Shown piece by piece: positions 49,191-56,244 of a stretch of DNA of 64,000 nucleotides. The stretch's first letter is position 1, and each line of letters opens with the position of its first letter. A program made the translations under genes and the position numbers. The stretch lies in NCBI RefSeq assembly GCF_004795255.1, contig NZ_SSBQ01000002.1, positions 4,246,001-4,310,000 on the forward strand. The letters run 5' to 3'. This DNA is from Streptomyces sp. RKND-216. Its GTDB lineage: Bacteria; Actinomycetota; Actinomycetes; Streptomycetales; Streptomycetaceae. Below the pieces are notes generated by a model. It was not told the DNA's origin. It was given only the letters and a program-made list of their open reading frames with translations, and did no database searches.

Positions 49191-50129
49191 CTACGCATGC
49201 GCGACCTCCGCCTTCGCCGTTCCCGGCTCGCCGTCCTCAGCGCGCGCGATGTCCAGGAAGGCTTCCTCGAGCGACCCGGAGCGGGCGTCCAGCGCCTCCA
49301 GGGTGACGTTCTTCTCGTGTGCCCACTGCAGGAGCTCCCCCAGGGTCTCCTGCAGCGTCGTCGTGCGGATCTCGACCCGGCGCCCCTCGACCGTCGCGCG
49401 CAGCGTCTGCGGCAGCCGGTCCGCCTCGATCCCCGCGGGCAGCAGGAAGCGGATGTGGGCGGGCTGCGCGGCGGTCACCTCGGCGGGCGTCCCCGAGGCG
49501 ACGATCCGGCCGTCCCGCATGATCGCCAGTTGGTCGGCGAGTTCCTCGGCCTCCTCGAGGTAGTGCGTGGTGAGCAGCACCGTGGTGCCCTCGTCGCGCA
49601 GGCCCCGGACCAACTCCCAGGTGTCGCGGCGCCCTTCAGCGTCCAGGCCGGTCGTGGGCTCGTCGAGGAACAGCACCTCCGGCCGGCCCAGCATGGCGAG
49701 CGCGAGGTCCAGTCGTCGCCGTTCGCCGCCGGAGAGCTGCTTGACGCGGACGTCGGCGCGCCGACCGGCGAGACCCACCAGGCCGAGCACCTCCTCGACG
49801 GGACGGGCGCCGCTGGTGCACCCCGCCCACATGCGGGCGGTCTCGGCGACGGTGAGTTCCGACGCGAACCCGCCTTCCTGCAGCATCACCCCGGTCCGGT
49901 GGCGGACGGCCGCCCGCTCCGAGTAGGGGTCGTGCCCCAGCACGCGCACGCTTCCACCGCTCGGCCGGGCCAGCCCTTCGAGCAGTTCGACGGTGGAGGT
50001 CTTGCCCGCCCCGTTCACCCCGAGGAGGGCGAAGACCTCGCCGGCGCGGACGGAGAAGCTGATGCCGCGCACGGCTTCGAAGCCTTCCGCGTAACTGCGT
50101 TTCAGTTCGTCCACTTCGATCGCGTTCAT
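49191..50129 (-). CDS. ABC transporter ATP-binding protein, DrrA-like
   Basis: A 312-residue ATPase. Walker A is GVNGAGKTST, the signature LSGGERRRLDLA, Walker B VLFLDEPTTGLD and the switch His is in LLTTHYLEEAEELA. A C-terminal extension of about 90 residues is typical of the DrrA/NodI class of exporters. It is the first gene of an operon with the permease and histidine kinase. Confidence 0.93.
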   Translation of the reverse strand: MNAIEVDELKRSYAEGFEAVRGISFSVRAGEVFALLGVNGAGKTSTVELLEGLARPSGGSVRVLGHDPYSERAAVRHRTGVMLQEGGFASELTVAETARMWAGCTSGARPVEEVLGLVGLAGRRADVRVKQLSGGERRRLDLALAMLGRPEVLFLDEPTTGLDAEGRRDTWELVRGLRDEGTTVLLTTHYLEEAEELADQLAIMRDGRIVASGTPAEVTAAQPAHIRFLLPAGIEADRLPQTLRATVEGRRVEIRTTTLQETLGELLQWAHEKNVTLEALDARSGSLEEAFLDIARAEDGEPGTAKAEVAHA

Positions 50130-50182
50130 GTCTCCAGCTTTCCGTTCTCGGAGGGTGAGGAGCAGTGTGGGTCGTCACGACG

Positions 50183-50200
50183 TCACATGAGGTATGTCAT
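50183..50200. promoter_or_regulatory. Inverted repeat upstream of the ABC exporter operon
   Basis: TCACATGAGGTATGTCAT contains ACAT-N5-ATGT arms, a pattern seen in binding sites of NarL/DesR-type response regulators. It lies 54-71 bases before the ATPase start. The matching regulator gene is absent from this operon. Confidence 0.4.
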
Positions 50201-50224
50201 GCCGAGGACAGGCGGGAGCCGGTG

Positions 50225-51805
50225 CTACCCGGCGCGGGACGGCACCGGCACCCCGCAGGCGGCGAACAACCGCTCCTGCGCGGCGTCCACGCGCGAGAGG
50301 CGATGGCGGTGTCCGCCGTCATGGCGGAAGGTCAGCTTCCGGACGCGGTTCAGCTCGCCGGCGATGCTCGCCCACGGCCGGGCGGTGCGGAGCTCTGCGA
50401 CGCTGGTCAGGAGCAGAGCGAGCCAGCACAGCAGGACGTGTGCCCGGCCGCGGTCCTCCAGGCGGTGGTACACGGGCTGGAAGTAGCGGGGAGAGGCCAT
50501 CGCGGAGAAGGCCCGCTCGGTGCGGAGCAGGGCGGCGTAGCCCGCTGCCGCCTGATCCGTCCCCACGTCGGAGGTCAGCGGCGTCAGCAGGTGGGCGCCG
50601 TCCAGCCGGGCGTCCGCGTCGACCGCGTCCGGGTCGACGACGAGCGAGCCCGTGCCGGGACACCGGCTGAGCCACCGGCCCAGGAGCGGGTGTCCGAGGA
50701 GTTCCTGCTGTGCGGAGGAGTCCGGGCCGCACCGGCGGGACGAGTCAGCTGTCGTCCAGGCCAGCTCCGCTCTTACGAAGTCCAGCTGCGCGGCGCGTTG
50801 CACAGCCTCGTGTTCGGCCTCCCGGGTACTGCGCCACAGCACGCGGCGGCGCCGGCCGTCCTCGCCCAGGCGCAGTTCGCGGACCGTCAGGTCCGTCCCG
50901 ACGCGGCGGTGACGGCCCGCCAGATGGGGGAGGGTCTCGCTCGTCTCGGAGCTCGTCCGCAGGCTCTCGCCCGTCACCACGAGGGGGCGTAAACCCGGTT
51001 CGGAGGCGAGGAGCTGGGAGCGTCTGGAACTGCGCACGACGACGGTGCGCAGGGAGCCCGCCGCCGCGGAGCCCGGGACGTCCGCGAGGCAGTCGCCCGG
51101 GGCGGAGGCCGCGTCCTCCGCGTGCCACGACCAGCAACCGACCGGCAGTCCCTCGTCGGTGACGGCGAGACCCACCAGGAGCGGGGGAAGCCCGTCAGTG
51201 CCGGGGGCGTCGAAGAACACCAGGTCTCTCGGTCGGGTCGAGGCCCACGCCTTCGGCGCACCACGGGCCCGTGCCATCCCCTCCCGCACCGTGCGGCGGA
51301 GGTCCGCCTCACGTTCCAGGAGGCGGTCCATGGCGGCCAGCGCGGCGCCGTTGCCGTCCAGTTCGGACAGCCCCGGAACCACGACCTCCTCCGCGGCCCA
51401 CCGGTGCAGGGGTCTCGGAGACTCCGGGGCGAGCGCGCGGTTGGCGACCAGGGCGAAGACGACGCGCTCCGCGCCGGCGTCGCCCAGCAGGCGGGTCAGT
51501 GCGGGCCCGATGCCCAGGGCCTGCCACAGACCGTCCAGCAGCCAGGCGGCGCCGACCGGGCGCGCGGCCTCGACTTGCGGCAGGCTCTCGGCGAGCGGCT
51601 GCGTCGCGTCCGACGTCTCGCCGAGGTAGCGGTGGATGGAGTCGGCCAGGCGCCGCAGCACCCCGGGATCCAGGGCGTCCTCGCGGCCGAAGCTGAGCAG
51701 GATCTCGGCTCGCGTCGTGCCGTCCACGCGCTGATTCCTCGCGATCTGGAGGTAGCGCACGACGCGGCCGTCACGGTTCTTTCGCTGTGTCTTCCTGAGA
51801 TACAT
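50225..51805 (-). CDS. IS1634-like transposase homologue with a lost catalytic residue
   Basis: A 526-residue protein. The N-terminus MYLRKTQRKNRDGRVVRYLQ and the C-terminal block PVYHRLEDRGRAHVLLCWLA are diagnostic of IS1634-family DDE transposases. The first Asp region (LVFFDAPGTDG) and the last Glu region (LLRTERAF) survive, but where active enzymes have a DRG motif this one reads VVVRSSRRSQLL. It should therefore be inactive. I see no terminal inverted repeats around it. It is either an old remnant that stayed open or a transposase recruited for another role. Confidence 0.75.
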   Translation of the reverse strand: MYLRKTQRKNRDGRVVRYLQIARNQRVDGTTRAEILLSFGREDALDPGVLRRLADSIHRYLGETSDATQPLAESLPQVEAARPVGAAWLLDGLWQALGIGPALTRLLGDAGAERVVFALVANRALAPESPRPLHRWAAEEVVVPGLSELDGNGAALAAMDRLLEREADLRRTVREGMARARGAPKAWASTRPRDLVFFDAPGTDGLPPLLVGLAVTDEGLPVGCWSWHAEDAASAPGDCLADVPGSAAAGSLRTVVVRSSRRSQLLASEPGLRPLVVTGESLRTSSETSETLPHLAGRHRRVGTDLTVRELRLGEDGRRRRVLWRSTREAEHEAVQRAAQLDFVRAELAWTTADSSRRCGPDSSAQQELLGHPLLGRWLSRCPGTGSLVVDPDAVDADARLDGAHLLTPLTSDVGTDQAAAGYAALLRTERAFSAMASPRYFQPVYHRLEDRGRAHVLLCWLALLLTSVAELRTARPWASIAGELNRVRKLTFRHDGGHRHRLSRVDAAQERLFAACGVPVPSRAG

Positions 51806-52298
51806 GCCCGCAGTGTTCCCAGATCCGCCAGCAGAATCTTAATTTTCGGCGCCAATTGTGTGCCCACGGGAAGAGCTAGTAATTTCCCTACTGTGATACA
51901 GATCACAGAGGGCCCCCTTGGCCATGTCTTTAACTGCGCTTATCGTCAACTGCGCGCCATCAGAAATGAGTTCGACTTCGCGGTGTCCCTCGACCAGGAC
52001 ACCCAAGGTGATGATCTTTCTCCGATTGGTTGGGGGATTCTTCTCATGGCTTACGCGCAGGTTAAGGGCTGTCCAACGTTCAACGACGAGGCGACGCCCG
52101 GCGATCGTGGATTCATGTCCCTGCGCAGTGGGAAATGATCCGGACTCTGCGTCCGGCTCCTGCTCGAAGAGCAGGCCACCGCCACCTGGAACTGATGGCC
52201 GAAATCCCAGAGCTGCCCGGCGGCAATCGCCGGGTGTGGCCGAGGCGGCACCGAGCCGTCCCGGTGATCGCGTTCCACCGAGACACAGGAGACTCCGC
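51806..52298. other. Low-GC control region before the precursor peptides
   Basis: About 490 bases whose first 300 have clearly more A and T than the rest of the window. It holds a perfect Crp-type operator at 51891-51908. A plus-strand frame of 81 codons (51893-52138, with NEFDFAVSLDQDTQGDD and GWGILLMAYAQVKG) and a minus-strand frame over the same bases both look partly protein-like, with third-position GC near 60 percent in each; neither has a good start. The promoter for the precursor genes should be in its right half. Confidence 0.45.
51891..51908. promoter_or_regulatory. Perfect Crp-type operator
   Basis: CTGTGATACAGATCACAG has 7-bp perfect arms and matches TGTGA-N6-TCACA exactly. Streptomyces Crp binds this consensus and influences many antibiotic clusters. 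The site lies 86 bases from the transposase-like gene and about 390 bases from the first precursor gene. Confidence 0.7.
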
Positions 52299-52493
52299 AT
52301 GGAGCAGAAGATCGCGACGTTCATGAACGGGCAGGAGTTCGGCTCGCTCGAGAACGGCTTCCACGAGACCGCGCCCGCCCCGGTCATGGGTACCCCCGTG
52401 GCCGCCGTCGCCACCTGCTGGTACGTCGCCGGCGGCGTGGCCGGCGCGGGCGCCGTCGTCGGCGCCTACACCTGGGGCGTCGCCAACGGCTGA
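52299..52493 (+). CDS. Linaridin-like precursor peptide 1
   Basis: A 64-residue peptide. The leader is polar (residues 1-28) and contains GFHETAPAPVMGTP; as I recall the cypemycin precursor CypA, its equivalent is GFHADCETPAMATP, so GFH and the PxMxTP block both match. The predicted core after TP (residues 34-64) is AAVATCWYVAGGVAGAGAVV followed by an aromatic end, with one Cys and GxxxG-like spacing. It has only two Thr and no Ser, so few dehydrated residues can form. AGGAG lies seven bases before the ATG. The frame is open far upstream, but that part is not protein-like. Confidence 0.8.
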   Translation: MEQKIATFMNGQEFGSLENGFHETAPAPVMGTPVAAVATCWYVAGGVAGAGAVVGAYTWGVANG

Positions 52494-52563
52494 CCGGCCC
52501 CCGCCGGTCGGCTCGACCCCCGCACCATTACCTTCGTAAACCGAACAAGCAGAGGAGAGTGCA

Positions 52564-52755
52564 ATGAGCCGTATCACCGAGAGCGTGATCGCCGTCACCC
52601 CGGAGAAGCTGGACGACGGTGCCACCACCGAGCTGGGCGCCATGGCGCCGGTGCAGGCGACCCCGGGCTTCGTGGCCTTCGGCGTCAGCTTCGCCGGTGG
52701 CGCGGGCGTGGCCTGGCTGGGCGTGCAGGCCTACGAGGCCGGCGTCAACGACTGA
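52564..52755 (+). CDS. Linaridin-like precursor peptide 2
   Basis: A 63-residue peptide 70 bases after peptide 1. The leader (residues 1-28) is acidic and ends in ELGAMAPVQATP, which holds the linaridin PxxxTP motif (P29 to P34). The core (35-63) reads GFVAFGVSFAGGAGVAWLGV and ends AYEAGVND, with a single Ser, no Thr and no Cys. Both cores are Gly/Ala/Val/aromatic and similar in length, like the halves of a two-peptide bacteriocin. AGAGGAGAG precedes the ATG. The leaders of the two peptides differ, so they are not a recent duplication. Confidence 0.8.
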   Translation: MSRITESVIAVTPEKLDDGATTELGAMAPVQATPGFVAFGVSFAGGAGVAWLGVQAYEAGVND

Positions 52756-52834
52756 CCCGTCCTGTTTGACGGTTCAGCACTGAGAAACTCCGTCGGTATT
52801 TCGTAACAATTGCGAGGGCCGGACACGGAGGAAA

Positions 52835-52869
52835 GCTGCCGGGCCGCGCCGCAATCGCGGCCCGGCAGC
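52835..52869 (+). terminator. Hairpin between precursor and modification genes
   Basis: GCTGCCGGGCCGCG (52835-52848) and its perfect complement (52856-52869) form a 14-bp stem with a 7-nt loop. As a partial terminator it would keep precursor mRNA above enzyme mRNA. Confidence 0.8.
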
Positions 52870-52929
52870 CCATTCGTCATCGTACGCCCACGTGCGTCGG
52901 CCTGCTGCAGTGCGAAGGAAACCATCGGT

Positions 52930-54840
52930 ATGAAGTTGGTCAAGAAGATAGCTTCCTCTGTGTTCTCGCCGGTACCGGTGAGTCGAGACCAGGCAATAGG
53001 TGTCGCGGAGCGTCTCGCTGCACTCTCGAGTCTCTCCTCCTCGCTGGAATACCTCTCCCAGTACAAGAGCCTCGAGCCGGGTGGCCTCAATGACTGGGAG
53101 ATCATGCGGAGGAGGCCCGAGAGCAAGTCTCCGTTGATCCAGCGCGTCACCCATGCGGTGAGCGGTCGCCGGACGACCCTGGCCATCCATGCCGCACGCG
53201 TCGCCGCGAGCACCGCCATGCTGCTGCCCGGCGACCATCGCCGGCGTGCGGTCGGCAGCCTGTTCCTGGCGGCGAGCACCACCCTGCTTCAGGCCCGCCA
53301 CAGGTACGGAACCGACGGCTCCGACCAGGTGGCCACCCAGGTGCAGACGGTCACCGGACTGGCCCGTCTGGCGTCGCGCCCGGAGACCAAGGACGCGCTG
53401 ATGTGGTATCTGGCGCTGCAGGCGACGATGTCCTACGCCTGCTCCGGCTGGGCGAAGCTGGCCGGTGAGAAGTGGCGTGACGGTTCGGCGCTCCCCGGTG
53501 TGATGCGCACCCGCACTTACGGATTCGGGACCGCGTACGAGCTCCTTCGCAGATACCCCCGCACGAGCAAGCTGGTCCAGCACGGTGTACTGGCCATGGA
53601 ATGCGGATTCCCCGTCATCTATCTCTTCGGCGGGCGGCTCACTCGTCCGCTGGTCGCCGCGGCGGGAAGTTTCCACGTCGCCAACGCCTTCGTCATGGGC
53701 CTGGGGCGGTTCATGACGGCCTTTCCGGCGATGCATCCGGTGCTCGCCTACACGACGGCGCCCCGCAGCCACCCCGCCGTGGCCGGCCGCGACGACCGCA
53801 TGGCCAAGACCGCTCTGGTGCTGCTGGCCGGCGGCGTGACGGCGGCGTCCGCCCTGATGGCCGCGCGCCGCGCCCGCGTCGTGAGCGGCTGGCCGCACTC
53901 GCGCACCGTCACCACTCGGCACGGCAACGTGCTCAGCTACGACGCCGGAGGCAGCAAGGCCGACAACGGCCCGGTCATCGTCTTCAACCACGGGCTCGCG
54001 TCCACGGCCGAGCACTTCTCCTGGATGGCCGAGCGCCTGGCCTTCGACCTCGACCTGCCGCTGGTGACGTACTCCCGCGCCGGCTACGGTCCGAGCCGCC
54101 GGCACCGGACCGCCGCCTACACGCTGCAGGAGTCCGCCGACGACATCGTCGACCTCGTCGAGGCCGCCGTGCCCGACGGGCGTCCCGTGGTCCTCGTCGG
54201 CCACTCCCTGGGCGCGGAGTTCAACCGGCGCGCCGTGGCGCAGCTCGGTGACCGCGTGGCCGGCGTCGTCCACCTCGACCCGACCCACCCCGCGCAGCTC
54301 GTGCGGTCCGACAAGCAGCGCAAGGGCGGAGAGCTCTTCACCGACTCCATCCAGGAACTGGCGCGGTGGACGCGGATGGGCTTCGGTGCGCTGATGGCCC
54401 GCCCCAAGTGGGTGGACGACCTCCCCCGCCCGTACCGCGAGAAGGTGTTCGCGATGTACACCGACTCCCGGATGTGGAGCGCGGCGTCCCGCGAGTGGAA
54501 CACCGTCCAGGCCGAGTTCGACGGCTGGTCGGAGAACCTCGGGCCGCTGCAGGCCCCCGGCCTGGTGCTCGCCGCCCAGATGACCGTGGACGTCGACCCC
54601 GAGCAGCTGCTCATGTACCACGACATCGCCAAGACCCACCAGGCCGCCGGTGAGAGCGGCGAGGTGACCGTGCTGGAGGGCGCGGGCCACGACACGATGC
54701 TCACCGACGCCCGCCAGGCCCGCACTGTGGCCGACCACATCGCGGCGTTCGTCCGGGACCACGTCGTCCCCGGAGACGCGCAGGGGACCAACGAGAAGCT
54801 GCAGTCCGCGAAGCTGCCGACGGGGAGTGAGACAGAATGA
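52930..54840 (+). CDS. Linaridin H-type protein: membrane domain fused to alpha/beta hydrolase
   Basis: A 636-residue protein. Residues about 60-310 form a multi-helix membrane domain of the HTTM/DoxX kind (WYLALQATMSYACSGWAKL). Residues about 330-636 form an alpha/beta hydrolase with the elbow VGHSLGAE (Ser426) and the catalytic His in GAGHDTML (His587). The same fusion characterises the H proteins of linaridin clusters (CypH type), which act with L on the precursor. The ATG at 52930 is supported by AAGGAA. Its stop overlaps the L gene by four bases. The exact reaction is not proven by sequence. Confidence 0.82.
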   Translation: MKLVKKIASSVFSPVPVSRDQAIGVAERLAALSSLSSSLEYLSQYKSLEPGGLNDWEIMRRRPESKSPLIQRVTHAVSGRRTTLAIHAARVAASTAMLLPGDHRRRAVGSLFLAASTTLLQARHRYGTDGSDQVATQVQTVTGLARLASRPETKDALMWYLALQATMSYACSGWAKLAGEKWRDGSALPGVMRTRTYGFGTAYELLRRYPRTSKLVQHGVLAMECGFPVIYLFGGRLTRPLVAAAGSFHVANAFVMGLGRFMTAFPAMHPVLAYTTAPRSHPAVAGRDDRMAKTALVLLAGGVTAASALMAARRARVVSGWPHSRTVTTRHGNVLSYDAGGSKADNGPVIVFNHGLASTAEHFSWMAERLAFDLDLPLVTYSRAGYGPSRRHRTAAYTLQESADDIVDLVEAAVPDGRPVVLVGHSLGAEFNRRAVAQLGDRVAGVVHLDPTHPAQLVRSDKQRKGGELFTDSIQELARWTRMGFGALMARPKWVDDLPRPYREKVFAMYTDSRMWSAASREWNTVQAEFDGWSENLGPLQAPGLVLAAQMTVDVDPEQLLMYHDIAKTHQAAGESGEVTVLEGAGHDTMLTDARQARTVADHIAAFVRDHVVPGDAQGTNEKLQSAKLPTGSETE

Positions 54841-55418
54841 GCCCGCGCACTCTGATCAGGGAGGCCTTCACCGGCCACGGCACCGTGACCCGGCTGGCCG
54901 GCGCGGCGCTGCTGGTGACCACGCTGGCGTCACAGCACCCCCACCCCGCCTTCGAGCGGGCCCGGGACAGGGACCTGTTCTCCTTCATCCCCAACTGGAA
55001 GTTCTTCGCGCCCAATCCGGCCACCCACGACTTCCACTACCTCTACCGGACGCTCGACGAGAACCGGGAGACATCGGAGTGGGTGGAGCTGGAACTCATC
55101 AAGGACCGGCGCATGAGCCAGGCGTTCTGGTTCGCCTCCCGGCGGCGGGAGAAGGCGGTGTTCGACATCTGCAGCGCCATCCTCAAGGGCATCGGCAAGG
55201 GGGAAGACCCCACCCCCACCGCGCCGTTCCGGGTGCTCGCGGCGTTCTTCACCAAGCTCATCCTCGACGCGCCCAACGCCTCCCACGTCCGCGGCTACCA
55301 GTTCGCGATCGTCCGGGCGTCCGGTCACGACGAGGGCGAGGAGCCCGAGGTCCTGTACGTCTCCGCCTACCAGCCGCTGGACTCGGCCGCCGCGAAGCCC
55401 GTACCGGCGGCCGCCTGA
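54837..55418 (+). CDS. Linaridin L-type protein
   Basis: A 193-residue protein with one N-terminal hydrophobic segment (LAGAALLVTTLASQ) and the family block IPNWKFFAPNPATHDFHYLY. Proteins like this always accompany H in linaridin clusters (CypL type), and the pair is needed for the core modification, reported as dehydration and/or epimerisation. It is coupled to H by ATGA. A decayed copy of the same H-L pair lies at 13.5-14.6 kb. Confidence 0.8.
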   Translation: MSPRTLIREAFTGHGTVTRLAGAALLVTTLASQHPHPAFERARDRDLFSFIPNWKFFAPNPATHDFHYLYRTLDENRETSEWVELELIKDRRMSQAFWFASRRREKAVFDICSAILKGIGKGEDPTPTAPFRVLAAFFTKLILDAPNASHVRGYQFAIVRASGHDEGEEPEVLYVSAYQPLDSAAAKPVPAAA

Positions 55419-55485
55419 ACCCACCTGGTCCGGGGCCCGCCCCCAGGCGCCCCGGACCGGGTGGATCCACGACATCGGAGGACTC

Positions 55486-56244
55486 ATGAGCATCGCCGAC
55501 ATCGGCTACGGCAAGCAGTTCGACGGCTGGTACGACCGCGTCTTCCGCGGCGACGCCGGTGTGGCGGAGGCCGTCGACGCCCTGACCTCCCTCCACCCCG
55601 ACCCGTCCTCGGGGACGCTCGAACTCGGGGTCGGCACCGGGAGGATCGCGCTGCCGCTGTCCCACCGCGTCGGAGCGATACACGGCCTCGACTCGTCTCC
55701 CGAGATGCTCGCCGCTCTGGACAAGAAGAGCGACCAGGGCGAGGTGACCGCCGAGCACGCCGACATCCGCGCACACCGGCCAGAGCGCACCTACGGCCTG
55801 GTCTACTGCGTCTGCTCGACGCTCTCCCAGATCCTGGACGCCGACGGCCGGCGCGAAGCCATCGCCCGTGCCGCGGAGGCGCTCGCCCCCGGTGGCCGCC
55901 TGGTCGTCGAGACGCACAACCGTCCCGGCGTCCACGCCCTGCACGAGGGCCGCGCGCACGCCACCGTGTTCGCTCCCTACCCCGAACCGAACACCGGCCT
56001 GCAACTGCACGGCACGCTGCTGGACGAGGGGCGGATCTGGCACTGCTCGACGATCTGGTTCGAGTCGGACGGCACCCACCGCATCGGCACGGAGACCGCG
56101 GCGCTCCTCACCCCAGACGACGTCGACGCCTACGCCGAGGCGGCCGGGCTCACCCCCGAGGGACGGCATTCCGGCTGGTCCGGCGCGCCCTACGCCGAGC
56201 CCGCCCCGCTGTTCGTCACCACCTACACCAAGGCGTCGCGATGA
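55486..56244 (+). CDS. SAM-dependent methyltransferase, probable linaridin alpha-N-methyltransferase
   Basis: A 252-residue class I methyltransferase. Motif I is LELGVGTGRIALPL, then HGLDSSPEML (post I) and LAPGGRLVVETHN (motif III region). In linaridin clusters the M protein dimethylates the new N-terminus after leader removal, so that is the most likely job here. It starts with ATG at 55486 and its stop overlaps the ABC transporter gene by four bases. Confidence 0.85.
   Translation: MSIADIGYGKQFDGWYDRVFRGDAGVAEAVDALTSLHPDPSSGTLELGVGTGRIALPLSHRVGAIHGLDSSPEMLAALDKKSDQGEVTAEHADIRAHRPERTYGLVYCVCSTLSQILDADGRREAIARAAEALAPGGRLVVETHNRPGVHALHEGRAHATVFAPYPEPNTGLQLHGTLLDEGRIWHCSTIWFESDGTHRIGTETAALLTPDDVDAYAEAAGLTPEGRHSGWSGAPYAEPAPLFVTTYTKASR

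Noticed and set aside
50130..50224. Terminal inverted repeats of an insertion sequence next to the transposase homologue
   Set aside because: No matching ends were found on the two sides of the gene, and the palindrome at 50183-50200 is better explained as a regulator site of the ABC operon.
51918..52298. N-terminal extension of precursor peptide 1 by 127 codons in the same frame
   Set aside because: The ATG at 52299 has a good AGGAG site, the resulting leader matches linaridin leaders, and the upstream part is Arg/Pro-rich and not protein-like.
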